NCBI GenBank assembly: GCA_963971305.1
Contig: OZ020305.1
Span: forward strand, 47,763,750 to 47,827,749
Reading direction: 5' to 3'
Origin: Arcuatula senhousia
Lineage: Eukaryota > Mollusca > Bivalvia > Mytilida > Mytilidae
Length of the DNA stretch: 64,000 nucleotides
In this document: piece by piece, positions 21,655-33,407 of the stretch
Position numbering within the stretch: position 1 is the first letter of the stretch
Layout: every line of letters begins with the position of its first letter
Notes under the pieces: generated by a model
What the model saw: only the letters and a program-made list of their open reading frames with translations
What the model was told of the DNA's origin: nothing
The model's database searches: none
Position numbers and translations under genes: made by a program

Positions 21655-24600
21655 CAATCAATCAAAGTTTTATTTAGAGTCGGTACATTACAGAACAAGA
21701 AAACACAAGCTCTAGCGAGCTTTTAACACCGACATATATATAAATACAATAAGACACGCATACATGACATATATACATAGTATAAAACAACACATTCAAA
21801 CATAAGACAAGACAATAAGACAATACACATGCTAAATATAAGCTAGAAAGCATAAGCATAAGACAATACGCATGCTAAATATAAGTTAGAAAGCATAAGC
21901 ATAAGATAAAAATGCAAATTAAGCTAAGAAATAGTGTTCATGACATAAATAGTTAAGACAGTCAAAAGGATAAACTAAAAAATGGCAAAAGCTGTATAAC
22001 TAAAAAACTAAAAAAAAAAGAGAATCATATGCATGCGCTGCACTGGCATGAGCCACCATCTGGATCCCAAGTCTGAACAATTCTTTTGAATTGTTCAAAG
22101 TTGGACTCCTGTCTACAATGATTGGGCAACTCATTCCAGATTTGCGCAGCATTAAATCTAAAAGATTTTTTACCATACTTTGTAGTTCTGACTCGTGGTA
22201 TATCTGACTATCTGTTGTGTTTTTTGACCTGAAATTATAGGATTGTATTTTTATGTCAATAAGATCATGTAAATATTGTGGACTTTTTTTTATGAATAAT
22301 TTTAAATGTTTCAATTGCAATAGTTCGAATGCGTCTAACCTTTAGTGATGGTAGTTTGGATTTTTCGAGTAAATGTTCATAAGATGATTCATAGTCCTCA
22401 TATATAAAACGTAAGGCACGTTCTTGATTTTTTTTTTCCATTTTACGTGAGTTTTTTTCTGAACAATAATGCCAAGTAACAGGGCAGTAATTAAAATTAC
22501 ACAGTATAAATGAATAGTAAGCTGTAAGTCTTCCCAATTTGTTAATATATTTACCAAATCTCTTTAAAATATTTAATTGCCTGGAAGCCTTTCTACACAT
22601 GTCAGCAATATGAGTATCAAAATTTAAATCAGAGTCAATATTTACACCCAAAAGTTTGACATTTTCCTCACATTTTATAATGTTTCCACTCAGATTAAAA
22701 GATAAATTTTGACTTTTTGTTTTTTTTTCCTAAAGCTATCGCCTGGAATTTATCAGGGTTAGCTTTCATAAGATTGAGTGAAAACCAGTTAATAAGTTCC
22801 AGACTATCATTTTCAAGAGTTTGGGTTACAACATCAATGTTTTCATGGCAATAAGACACTTTATTGTCGTCAGCATAATTATAAATTGTACTGTCATTTA
22901 CAAACAAAAATATATCATTCACAAATATATTGAATAAGACAGGTCCTAAAATAGAGCCCTGAGGAGCACCTTTAATAAGCTCCATTCGCTAAAGGTGCCC
23001 CCCACTTTCACCCGTTGCTTTCTATCACATAGGTAATTTCCAAGTAAATTTAATGAAGTTTTAGATAAACCATAAGCTTTGAGTTTAAGTAAAAGTAGGT
23101 TGTGTGGTAAACAGTCAAAGGCCTTAGAGAGATCCATTAATATTGCTGCGATGTGTTTGTTATTATCCAAAGCATGTTTCCAGTCCTCGATAATTTTTAG
23201 CAAGGCAGTTTGACAGCCGAAACCAGGTCTAAAGGCTGAAAGCATTGGGTGAAAGTGGCCCTCCATAAAAACCATTAGTTGATCATGAATGGCACGCTCA
23301 AAGATCTTTGAAATGCACGGTAAGACACTTACAGGTCTGTAATTTCCTTTTTCTAGAGCATTATTCTTTTTATAAAGGGGAGATACTTGCGCCGCTTTTA
23401 GATCTGCAGGAAATATAGAAGAGTCAATAGACTTGTTTACCAAAATCGTAATGGGGGGAGTTATTTCCTGCTGTGTCATTTGTAAGATCTTTGGGGAAAT
23501 GCCATCATACCCTGTAACCTTTTTTATATTTAATTTGTTAATTTGCTTGGCTATAAAATCTTCTGATACATGTTCAAAATTTAATTCATTTGTACTATTA
23601 TTATTTTCTATAATTTTCTTAACACTGGGATGTTCTTCATCTATAATTACAGATTTATCACCAATATCCTTAGCAACATTAATGAAAAAATCATTAAAAA
23701 ATTTTGAAACCTCTTGCTTGTCATTTATGATATTGTTGTTTTCACATAGAACAATAGTATTGTTTGCACGTTTCATTTTGCTTGATAAAAAAGGTTTTAT
23801 TGTTGGCCAAAATGATGTCAATTTTGGACCTCCTGCTGTTATTTCATAAAAATAAGTTTTTATTGAGCCTCGTTTCAATTTAAATACCAGGTTTCTCTGT
23901 TTTCTGTACAATTCCCAATTTTTGTCTGATTTACAATTAATAAATCTATTATGGTACATTCTTTTTTTGTAAATTGCTTGTCGTAGCTCTTTGTTCATGT
24001 ATGGTGCTGGATCGACAACTGGCTTTCTTTTTTTCAGTGGGATGTGTTTATCAATAACATCAGAATAAGCTTTATTAAAGTTAGAATATGCTTGATATAT
24101 ATCTTCTACTGATGTTAGATCTTCAAAATCAATAGATCTTATAGATCATTTGTAAACTTGTCTATATCTAGAGTCTATAACTTCTATATTGGATATAGTC
24201 CCTATTTAGTTTTGGTATAAACCCTTTCAGTTGAAAAGCTACAATGTTGTGACAGTCACTTAGACCACAATTAAAATTTTTAATATTTTGACATAAGTTT
24301 GGTCTATTTGTTATAACTACATCTAATAGTGATGGTTCAGCATTTTTTGTAAAACAAGTAGCTGTATTGATAAGATTGGTATAGTCAAAAACATCTAATA
24401 TTGTACTGAAAGGTACACATTTATCATTATCTAGACAGATCACCGAGAATCATAACATTGTCATATTTTTCTGATACCTTGTCGAATGTTTTTGTGAAAT
24501 CTTCAGTGAATTCATCATCAGACAGGGAGGGGGGTTTAAACAGGCCACATATTAACCATTTTCTGTCTTTAAAGTTTATTTCTACGAAGATAGACTCAAT

Positions 24601-24775
24601 TTTCATGCACTCAAGCTGATGTTTTCTATCGCATGCCAGGTCTGATCGAATATAAACCAAAATACCACCACCGTTTGCATTTCTGTATGCACGCCATAAG
24701 TGATAATTATCTATATGAAACTCACTGTCTTTGAAGCTGGCATCAATTTTGGATTCCGCAATAAAAATCATATAA
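21655..24775 (-). mobile_element. CR1/Jockey-type non-LTR retrotransposon, 5'-truncated
   Basis: On the minus strand, pieces run in the order apurinic-like endonuclease (24771 to about 24168), spacer, reverse transcriptase (23998 to 22695), C-terminal region (22651 to about 22025), 3' untranslated region, AATAAA-type signal and a TGAT tail at about 21655-21665. The N-terminal part of the endonuclease is missing and the element joins the retroelement relic abruptly at about 24776. That is the usual 5' truncation of target-primed reverse transcription. I cannot confirm a target duplication. Confidence 0.85.
22025..24771 (-). pseudogene. endonuclease/reverse transcriptase polyprotein, frameshifted
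   Basis: The open pieces are 24771-24427, 24443-24168, 23998-22946, 22985-22695, 22651-22265 and 22320-22000. Adjacent pieces overlap or abut in different frames, so several single-base frameshifts disable the gene. Signatures include GGGILVYIR (endonuclease), the template-grip block DLSKAFDCLPH, GAPQGSILGP, and the catalytic YADD in the 22985-22695 piece. The C-terminal piece carries the family's FNYCPVTWH and ALRFIYEDY blocks and ends in a cysteine-rich tail. The enzyme would nick DNA and reverse-transcribe its own RNA at the nick. This copy is dead. Confidence 0.85.
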
Positions 24776-25480
24776 CGTATCTCAATTGATTCGTTACTCC
24801 AGAGCGTGCGGGATTTTCATCGATTTCCTAATTAGCATCTGCTTCATATTTAGATCTACATCTCGAAATTGACTCTCAACAAGGCTCTATGACAAACGTG
24901 ATGACTTCAACTTTCCAATCGTCAACTTCCCCTTCTTGTGTAGCAACATTCCGTCCGCTCCAGCTTATGGAGTTAACGTATCTCAATTGATTCGTTACTC
25001 TCTCCAGAGCGTGTTGGACTTACATCGATTTCCTTAGCAGAGCGACACGTATGACACAAAAATTGCTCACACAGGGTTATGTTGCTCCTCGGTTGCTGTC
25101 TTCACTCAAGAAATTTTACGGAAGACATCATTCACTTAAAGACAAATATGGGATTTCGATCTCTCCGATGAGTGCAGATGTTGGTTTGTCATAGAGTTTT
25201 GTTTTGTCTTCCTTTACCGGATTTGACACGCTGAATTGACTGTTGGCAACGCAACGGGTGTGCTATAGCAAGCAGAAACTGCTTACTCTTCCGGAGCACC
25301 TGAGTTTACTCTTGTTTCGACTGGGGTTCGCGTTGTTGATTGATATTCAGTTATTTTGTGTTTCGATGTTTTACATGTTGTCTGTTTTTGTCCCTTTCTT
25401 GTTGGTGTTTACTGGTTTTGTCTCTGCCCTTTCGCACTTTTGGCATTCGGATACCCCATTGGTACCTCTGCTTCTTAGAA
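24776..25480 (+). pseudogene. reverse-transcriptase retroelement relic (copy 2), rearranged
   Basis: Closely related to the 3' part of the copy at 4.6-5.3 kb. It covers the C-terminal coding region ('CTATGACAAACGTGATGACT' at about 24886) and the 3' untranslated part to 'CCTCTGCTTCTTA'. It begins with a misplaced duplicate of its own downstream sequence: 24777-24828 resembles 24976-25037. The catalytic box is absent. Both coding frame and order are broken. Confidence 0.7.
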
Positions 25481-25539
25481 AAATGTGTCGTTACCCACAG
25501 ATTCATGTGATTTTGTTCGTGTTGTCAGTGTTTCGTTTT

Positions 25540-27064
25540 TAGCTCACCTGACCCGAAGGGTCATGTGAGCTATTGCCATCACTTGTCGTCCGTCGTCCGT
25601 TAGCTTTTTTCAAACATCTTCTCTGAAACTGATTGGCCAAATGCAGCCAAACTCGATATGGTTGTTCCTTAGGGTATTGTGCAAAAAGTTTGCGTTGGGA
25701 TTTTTGATACGTCAAAAAACATGGCCGCTGTTACTAAAAATAGAACAGGGGGGGTCAAAAACAGTTTTTTGCAAATAACTCAAAAACGGTCACAGATATC
25801 AAAATTCTGGCATAGGGTAACAGTGATCAGCACCTCAAGATCTACCTGCCCCGAAATTTTCAAGACGATCCAACAACAGATGTAGGAGTAATTGCCCTTT
25901 TTCTGGATTTTTTCAACATTTTGCACTTATTTAGCCCTATATCTTGAAAACTATACAAGATATTTGAAAATTCAAATTGCATTTGATTAAGCACATCAAG
26001 ATCTACATTTCATGTAATTAGGTCAAAGCTGTAGAACCATTTCTTTTAGGAGTTATGGCCCTTAAAGCGTCAAAATTTACCATTTTTCATTACTTTTCCT
26101 CTGAATTTCAAAGATTAACTTGTCTGACACCATACATCCAACTTCAACCAAACTTGGCACAGTTGTTTAATAGCTTAAATGCTACAAGTGTGTCGTTCAG
26201 ATTTTTGATTCGTCAGAAACTATGGCCGCCATGGCTAAAAATAAAACATAGGTGTAAATTACAGTTTTTTGCTAATAACTCAAAAACGGTTACAGATATC
26301 AAAATTCTGATGGGAGACAAAAGTGAACAGCATCTCAAGATCTTCCTGCTTTGATAGTTTCAAGAAAATCCACCAATTGATGTAGGAGTCATTGCCCTTT
26401 TTCTGGATTTTTTCAAAATTTTTCACTTATTTAGCCATATATCTTGAAAACTATACAAGATATTTCAAAAATTAAAATTGCATATGATTAAGCACATCAA
26501 GATCTTCACTTCATGTATTTAGGTCACAGCTGTAGGACCATTTCTTTTAGGAGTTAATGTCTTTTAAACAACAAAATTTACCATTTTTCATTACTTTTTC
26601 CCTGAATTTCAAAGATTAACTTGTCTGACACCGTAAGACCAACTGCATTTTAACTTGGCACACATGTTTAATAGCTTATATGCTATAACTCTATCGTTTA
26701 TATTTTTGATTCGTCTAAAAACATGGCTGCCATGACTAAAAATAGAACATAGGGGTAAATTGCATTTTTTTGCTAATAACTCAAAAATGGTTTCAGATAT
26801 CAAAAATGTGCAAGAATCAAAAAAGATCAGCATATTAAGATCTACCTGTGCTGAAATTTTGGAAAAGATCTGACTGCTGATGTGGGAGTTATTGCCCTTT
26901 TTGAAATTTTTGCCAAATTTTGCACTTATTAAGCCCAATATCTTGAAAACTACACAAGATATTTCAGAAATTTAAATCGCATATGGTTAAGCACAACAAT
27001 ATCTACAAAATATATGTATCTGTGTAGTTCAGGTGAGCGATTCAGGCTCCTGGGAGCCTCTTGT
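25540..27064 (+). mobile_element. hairpin-capped element, complete, with 501-bp internal repeats
   Basis: The head AGCTCACCTGACCC (25541-25554) forms an imperfect hairpin with GGGTCATGTGAGCT (25558-25571). The exact complement of its inner part, CAGGTGAGC, recurs at 27030-27038 before the 3' hairpin AGGCTCCTGGGAGCCT (27044-27059) and CTTG. A CGTCCGTCGTCCG simple repeat follows the head. Internal paragraphs repeat every ~501 bp (anchor GATTAACTTGTCTGACACC at 26113 and 26614). The ORFs inside lack domains. The layout resembles HINE/pearl non-autonomous elements. Confidence 0.8.
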
Positions 27065-28950
27065 TTAAATAATCAGGTCGAATGTTTGCAATAGTCTGCA
27101 CCAATCCTAGATATTATGCAAGACAAATTAACTGTCACAATTTTTTTAATGCGTCTCTTTTCTTTAGTCATGGCACATATGTTCCAATTTAAAGCTAATA
27201 TTTGCAAATATAGTAAGTCTCTTTGCGTTTCAGAGTCTGAAACGCAGAAATCGTAACTAGAATTATCAGTTCACAGTAGTCTTTACTAGGTACAGGTATT
27301 GCAGTAGGTAGGTTAAACCAGGTCATTACAGAAAAGAAGTGTAATGGTGAAAAAAAGTTTCTTATAGTTGAGTATTCCAGTACAAATACAGGATTCAAAA
27401 TTAAGCATCATAGGAGCAGTGTCTTCCTGGGCAGTCGAATATAAATGTACAAGGTACTTGAAACTTTTTCAATTTAAAATCAATCTTGAAAATTTGTACA
27501 AATTTTCCTTAATGTCAAAGAAAAAAGACATGCATAAAAGCAGGCAAATGTTTTCATTGTCTACATATTCTTCCAGGGGCCTTTGCAGAGGTCAAAGTGT
27601 ACTTTTGAAAACCAAAAAGCAGTACATTTTTTATGACTGAAGTCGAGCTTTTACATATGATAAAAGTTTCCGTTTTCCTTCAAAAATTTCTTTTTGTAAA
27701 ATTCTGCAACTATAGTCAAATAATTAAAAAAGCACTTTCAGCACAAAATGATAAGTATAGTAAAGTTTGTTGTCTCATTTATTTTTACTTGTATGATACT
27801 TAATTTTTACTGACGCTGCTATTAACTAAGGGAGCAACCATTAGATGTTTATGGGGTCCATGGATTTTTCTCCATCTTGCCTGTTTATTTTCGGAAAATG
27901 TGAACTTTTTGTGGATAAAATCAAATGGTTGCTCCCTAATACCACACTAGCTTATCTATCATTTCTGTTAAGTCTTTGAGAAATTGAAAAACTTGTAAAA
28001 CGCATTTAACTGGCTAATTCAAGAAATGTTTAATACATGTGACGTAGATGTGAAATAATGGTCACTGTCTACGCCTATGAAAATGTGTTATGTGTATATT
28101 TTAAAATCTGCTTCAGAATTTTAAACAACTGCCCCTTTCTGGATCTAGAACATAAATGGCAAAAGAACAAAAATAAGATTTGGAAAAAGATTGGTGGCTA
28201 AGGAAAGTCTAAAAAAAAATGCTTTCGCGCGACAAAAACGAAAAAGCCAAATGTGTGTATTCTCTGCATTGCGTGTACAAATGCGTTAGTGATTGTAATT
28301 TTAACACTGTCATGACTGTAATTGTTAAAAATCAATGTAAATCATTTTTCATATATTATATTTTAAACAAAGGTATTTTACTTTCACTTATTTATACCAC
28401 CAGCGTAATATACTTTTTGATAGACTTATGATCATATATATCTGATGGCCCTTCCCCTTTTTTCTTAATAAACCTCTATGTAAGTGATTAACAAATCCGA
28501 TAATTTCATGTTAAATGATGTATTTGAAAAATGTCTACTTCTAGTTTAAAATTATGCAAAAGTTTTTTAGTAAATTTGCAATATTTCTGAACTTTTGTAA
28601 AAACAGATTTTTTGAAATTCACAAATTTGTTTGGGGTACATGTCATTTTGTCCAAATTTTACGCCTTATGTTTAGTTAATGCTGATTTCCTTTTAAATAT
28701 TCAAAAAGATATGATACTTCTTGCACATTTTATCAAAATTAACATTTAAAAGCTCATGGAATTTTCTAATAAAAACTTTTAGGTGTCAAAATGACACAAA
28801 TACCCTCCCCCTTTTCAAAAGTATATACATGTATAATCGAGAAATTTTATCGTTTACTTTGAATAGGCATGAAAATCGGTACAAATATAGTCAAATATCA
28901 AGTCTAATTTGTTTAGTCGATTTGGGTACCTCAAATATCTCTTCAATCGC
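27065..28950. other. non-coding stretch with one small MITE
   Basis: Apart from the MITE at 27827-27939 I see no gene or known repeat. The short ORFs have no domain or codon signature. Confidence 0.4.
27827..27939. mobile_element. 113-bp MITE with TAAGGGAGCAACC termini
   Basis: TAAGGGAGCAACCATTAGAT at the left is nearly the reverse complement of ATCAAATGGTTGCTCCCTA at the right. It is too short to code. A clear target duplication is not visible. Confidence 0.7.
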
Positions 28951-28954
28951 AAGA

Positions 28955-29375
28955 AAATGGTCTTAAAACAAAAAATTCAAAAAACAAATGTTGACCTTTG
29001 ACCTTGTTTTATGAAAATTTGCACCAATTTTGGCTTTGACGACCAATCTTATTTTGAAGAAGAACCAATAAGAAATCGAAAGAGGTATGATATAGCTGTA
29101 TGTTATTCATGACGATTAAACTTTTTGAAATGTGGTCTTGGTAGCCGGCCTAACACTTGAAGTTTGGGTCTTTCAAAGGCATTCAGGATGGAGGTTATAC
29201 GAAAGTTAAGTTGCAAACTTCTGCAGTTTTTCTTCGTCTTTTTTTCAAACTTTCCAAAATGAACAAGAATATTTCCAAAAGACGCAATGCCCCATCCAAC
29301 ATTTGGGTCAGACGAACAGACTGACAGACGAACGTAACCGAACACCAAATGCCCCCTTCTTTCGTAGATGGGGCA
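28955..29375 (-). mobile_element. 5' portion of a hairpin-capped element on the minus strand
   Basis: On the minus strand the head TGCCCCATCTACG pairs with GAAGGGGGCA (29350-29375), followed by a CGTCTGTC-type simple repeat and body text. No complementary 3' tail is seen before 28955, so it is probably 3'-truncated. The plus-strand neighbours have the same layout in the opposite direction. Confidence 0.55.
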
Positions 29376-29499
29376 TAGACATTAGTGGCAACCTGTTGGT
29401 GGGTTCAAGTACGCTTTTTAAACATTAGAAAATGTATTCGTCTTTATCATCATACAGCTTTTTTAAGAAATTAAAATGACATTTAAGTTTCAGAAAATA

Positions 29500-29655
29500 A
29501 ATTTTGCTACGCCGCCTGACGCGCGTTTCGTCTATTCAAGACTTATCAGAAGCGCTCGAAAAAAAATATCGGAAAGGCCAAACATTATTTGAATATGTAG
29601 AGCATAGAACAATGAAACATGAAATACCGAACCGGGGAACCAAATAATAACTAAC
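29500..29655 (-). repeat. diverged hammerhead-bearing repeat unit (minus strand)
   Basis: The reverse complement matches the array units at 8.4-10.3 kb from 'TTTGGTTCCCC.GTT.GGTAT' through 'CTATGCTCT' to the hammerhead. A single, older copy. Confidence 0.7.
29505..29557 (-). ncRNA. hammerhead ribozyme motif, minus strand, one core change
   Basis: On the minus strand stem I is CGCTT/AGGCG, stem II is GTCT/AGAC with a 5-nt loop, GAAAC is present and the cleavage triplet is GTC. The core CTGATGA reads CTGATAA, a change at an invariant G, so activity is doubtful. Confidence 0.6.
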
Positions 29656-30233
29656 ATCATCAGAAAATATAAGAATATAAGAAAACAATCACTTTGCGTC
29701 CTTCGTCTTTTATGTCGTGCGTTATCTTGTCTTCAAAGACCTCTTAAACTTTTTTAACTTTGTATACATGATCTCTAGGGAACTGTCTATCAAAGGAGAA
29801 AAGTTTCAATGGTGCTTTTTAATGCCAAAAGTCCAGAAGAGCAAAGAAAAAAAAACAGTCAACACAAACGAGAACAACACCAAGAAACAGACAACACAAA
29901 ACAACCGAACAGCAACCAGCTAAGCGAACTCAAGTTGTTACAAAAGTGAACTCAGATGCTCGTGAAGCACTTTTTCACTTTTTGGTGTCGTGAAGAGTGT
30001 GCAGTTCCGCCTTGTTGCAACACACCAGTCTTGATGTTGTTTGGGAAATACATACTCGTTAACCTAGCAACATGACCGCTGTTGCTAAAAACAGACAAAA
30101 GAAGAAGAGAGAAAAAAATCTGAAGCATTCTCTTTCATAATCAACAGCTTTACAAATCTCTCTTCTGATTTGAAGCCGACTTACCATTCCGAAAAGGAGT
30201 AATTTTCATCATTCGTTAAAATTGACAATAATT
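29656..30233. other. unassigned sequence before the nested block
   Basis: I see no gene. A plus-strand ORF at 29717-29923 is low-complexity (Lys/Asn/Thr-rich) and unsupported. Confidence 0.4.
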
Positions 30234-30266
30234 ATGTCCCCGACCACGAAGTGTCGTCGGGGACAT
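30234..30266 (+). mobile_element. family P head, copy P1 (left open: tail expected beyond the window)
   Basis: ATGTCCCCGACCACG pairs with CGTCGGGGACAT. It is the outermost head of the nested block. The later P tails close P2 and P3, so P1 has no partner in this window. Confidence 0.7.
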
Positions 30267-30314
30267 ATTGTTTTTACTCCGTTTCTTATTTTTCTTCTTA
30301 TTATTATTATTATT

Positions 30315-30342
30315 AAGTCCCCCAAACAACGTTTGGGGACTT
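30315..30342 (+). mobile_element. family Q head, copy Q1 (left open)
   Basis: AAGTCCCCCAAAC with hairpin partner GTTTGGGGACTT (one G short). The two Q tails in the window are taken by Q2 and Q3, so the body and tail of Q1 should lie to the right of the satellite. Confidence 0.65.
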
Positions 30343-30711
30343 ATTGTTTTTGCACCGTTTCTTATTAAGTCCCCCAAACAACGTTTGGGGACTTATTGTT
30401 TTTGCACCGTTTCTTATTATTATGTCGACCGAAACGCAGTTATTCGGTAGACATATTGTTATTGTCGCGTTTATTTTTTTTCATTATTAAGTCGCCCAAA
30501 ACAAAGTTTGGGAGACTTATTGTTTTTGCACCGTTTCTTATTATTATTAAGTCGCCCAAAACAAAGTTTGGGAGACTTATTGTTTTTGCACCGTTTCTTA
30601 TTAAGTCGCCCAAAACAAAGTTTGGGAGACTTATTGTTTTTGCACCGTTTCTTATTATTATTATGTCCCCGAACACGAAGTGTCGGGGACATATTGTTTT
30701 TGCTCGGTTTC

Positions 30712-30770
<59 letters not shown>
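30712..30770. repeat. (TTA)n microsatellite
   Basis: About twenty uninterrupted TTA units at the leader of element P2, immediately before the head of T. Similar but shorter TTA runs sit beside nearly every insertion point in the block. The poly-Ile or poly-Asn ORFs here are artefacts. Confidence 0.95.
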
Positions 30771-30772
<2 letters not shown>

Positions 30773-31745
30773 GTCACTCCACATAGTGGATGTGACATGT
30801 TGTTATTCTACGTTTCTTCTTATTATTATTCCAATGAATTTTGTCCGAACGATTTTGAGAAAACTACTGGATCAAAAGACTTGAAACTTGAAATGTACTT
30901 AGACTTGAATATGAAGTTGTACCAAAATTAATTTATTTTTCAATTAAAGCTGCCATTTTTAAATTAAAGCGATTTTAAAATTTAAAAATTCCCATAGGTT
31001 TAACATTGGCTGGCAGAAAGCCAAGTTGGTATTGATTTTCTCAGTTAACATGCGTCGTCTGCTACAGGTAAATGAGTTTTGTCCAAAGCTTTTTGAGAAA
31101 ACCACTTGATTAAATGTTTCAAAATTTAAAGTATGCTTAGACTATAATTTAAATTTTTATCAAATTTTTTTTTTAGTTGATTGAAGCAGGCATTTTAAAA
31201 TTAATGCCAGTTAAAGATTTTCTGTTTTCCCCATAGGTTTAACATTGACTGGCATCTTGCCAAGTTTGTATTGATTTTCTGTCAAGATTCCTGACCTGCT
31301 AGCATCATTTCTATTTATAAACATATCATTATGATGACTCATGGAAAATTTTGATAGGACAAAGATAAAGGTCATGGTGACATATCGCAATTTATAAACA
31401 TCATTAGGATGACTCATGGACAATTTTGTTAGGACAAAGGTAAAGGTCATGATGACATTCTGTAATTCATTGAAGAGCTTATAAAACTATTAACATGACA
31501 AGTTTGTATTGATTTTCTGTCAACATGTGTCATTCTGCTGCAGTAATTTCTATTTATAGACCTTTCATTGAGTAATTTCTAGTTATATATCTATCATTTG
31601 GATGATTGTGAAAAATTTTGCTTGAACAAAGGTAAATGTCATGATGACATATGATAATTCAATGAGCTTTTAACATGAACTTAATAAACTTTACACACAA
31701 AGTGGAGTGACATCTGCTATTTCTTGAAATGGCATTTACATCTAG
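30771..31745 (+). mobile_element. family T element, uninterrupted, innermost of the nest
   Basis: Head ATGTCACTCCAC (hairpin partner GTGGATGTGACAT, one extra T); exact complement GTGGAGTGACAT at 31702-31713, then hairpin GCTATTTC/GAAATGGC and CTAG 31742-31745. It is 975 bp with no coding capacity and marks the deepest level, nine elements. Confidence 0.8.
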
Positions 31746-33407
31746 TTATTATTATTATTTTTCTCGGTATTCTGGATCGTGAACTTGTCCACCTCATTTT
31801 TTCGACATCTTTTAAGGTAGGAAGCTGAAAATTCATAAATCAAGAGTATGGAATGGGAAATTGTGCTTTTTGTATTTTTCGCCGAAATCGAACGACCCCA
31901 TATAGGTAAAAAAAGGGCATCAAAATGGCTCCTCGAAACCGAAGCTGAATTTTTCCTGGCATTTCTGATCCGGCAGGGGTAGGAAAAATTCCCTTATAGG
32001 TTAAGTGCGGATATACAATACCTTTCATTTAAAAAAAAAATTTTGAAAATCGGACTTACCGTTTTCAAAATTTTGCAAAAATCGAAAATTATTTTTTTTG
32101 TAAGATTGAGTTATCTTTCTTTGTTCAATATATTTTGTAATAGTAATGAAAAAAAAAATCTCAACTTTTTTATTTCTTAATGAAAATTGGTTTACAAGGT
32201 AATAGTGGTATGCCGAGTTCATTTTTGGAGTCGAAATTTTTTTTTGACGGCCATTTTCAAAATGGCGGCTAAAATGGCTGCCATTTTCCCGCCAAAATTA
32301 AAATTACTCCGATTTTGATGAAAATTGGTATATAAGGTAATAGTGGTATGGCGAGTTAATTTTTGACATCAAAATTTTTTTATCGTCGGCCATTTTCAAA
32401 ATGGCCGCCGTTTCCCGCCAAAATTAAAGTTATTCTGATTTTGATGAAAATTGGTTTACAAGGTAATAGTGGTATGCCGAGTTCAATTTTGGAATTGAAT
32501 TTTTTTTTGGGGCCGCCATTTTCAAAATGGCCGCCATTTCCCGCCAAAATTTAAATTACTCCGATTTTAATGAAAATTGGTATATAAGGTAATAGTGGTA
32601 TGGCAAGTTGATTTTTGACATCAAAATTTTTTTATCGTCGGCCATTTTCAAAATGGCCGCCGTTTCCCGCCAAAATTTAATTTACTCAGATTTTAACGAA
32701 AATTGGTATATAAGGTAATATATGTATGGTGAGTTGATTTTTGACATCGAAATATTTTTATTGTCGGCCATTTTAAAAATGGCCGCCGTTTCCCACCAAA
32801 ATTAAACTTACTCCTATTTTGATGAAAATTGGATAAATTAAGTTATCTCAAATGCCAAGAGACATTGACAAAGAGGGGTACGTGAGGGGACATTTTTGTG
32901 ACTCGCTTGCGATCACAATTAGAACTAGTTATTATTATTATTATTATTATTCTTCTGATTCTTTATCGTAAAGTTGTCCTCCCTAATACAAGAAAATGGT
33001 TCAAGGAAATTGAATAACACTTGTTGGATTGGATAATGGGTCACTCAAAGGCGTGTAATCAAGTTTTGAAATTTTCAAGATGGCCGCCGTTTCAAAATGG
33101 CGGCCGTCGGAAAAAGTGGGCGGAAATTTTTTTTTCATCGGATCGTCTTGAAAATTGGTCATCTGGGTAAAACGGGTATGCTGAATTCAAATCTGAGGCC
33201 AGATTTGAAATCCGACTTCCGGTTTTAAAATGGCGGCCATTTTACTACACCCGCCCCCCTTAGAAATGTGAACTTTGTCCGATTTCAATGAAATTTTATT
33301 TCTATACATATTTTATTGCACTGAATGGGAAGAAAAAGTATCCAAGGCGATTTTGGGCGACTTGTGTGTTGGCATCCCAACACAAATTATAGCTAGTTAT
33401 TATTATT

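Larger units (their letters stand above)
30663..32928 (+). mobile_element. family P element P2, split by element T
   Basis: Head ATGTCCCCGAACACG 30663; tail GGGGACAT 32886-32893, GTGA...TCAC hairpin (32898-32916) and CTAG 32925-32928. A long TTA run (30712-30770) lies between its head and the inserted T element. The body (31746-32885) has repeated paragraphs with CAAAATGGCCGCC. Confidence 0.75.
30603..33396 (+). mobile_element. family S element S3, split
   Basis: Head 30603-30632; tail 33351-33363 with hairpin GTGTTGG/CCAACAC (33366-33383) and CTAG 33393-33396. Own sequence is about 60 + 468 = 528 bp. Confidence 0.75.

Noticed and set aside
23433..23849. Plus-strand 138-codon ORF
   Set aside because: It is the antisense of the minus-strand retrotransposon reverse-transcriptase region.
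30396..30931. ORFs rich in poly-Ile, poly-Leu or poly-Tyr on both strands
   Set aside because: They are translations of the TTA microsatellite and stacked heads.
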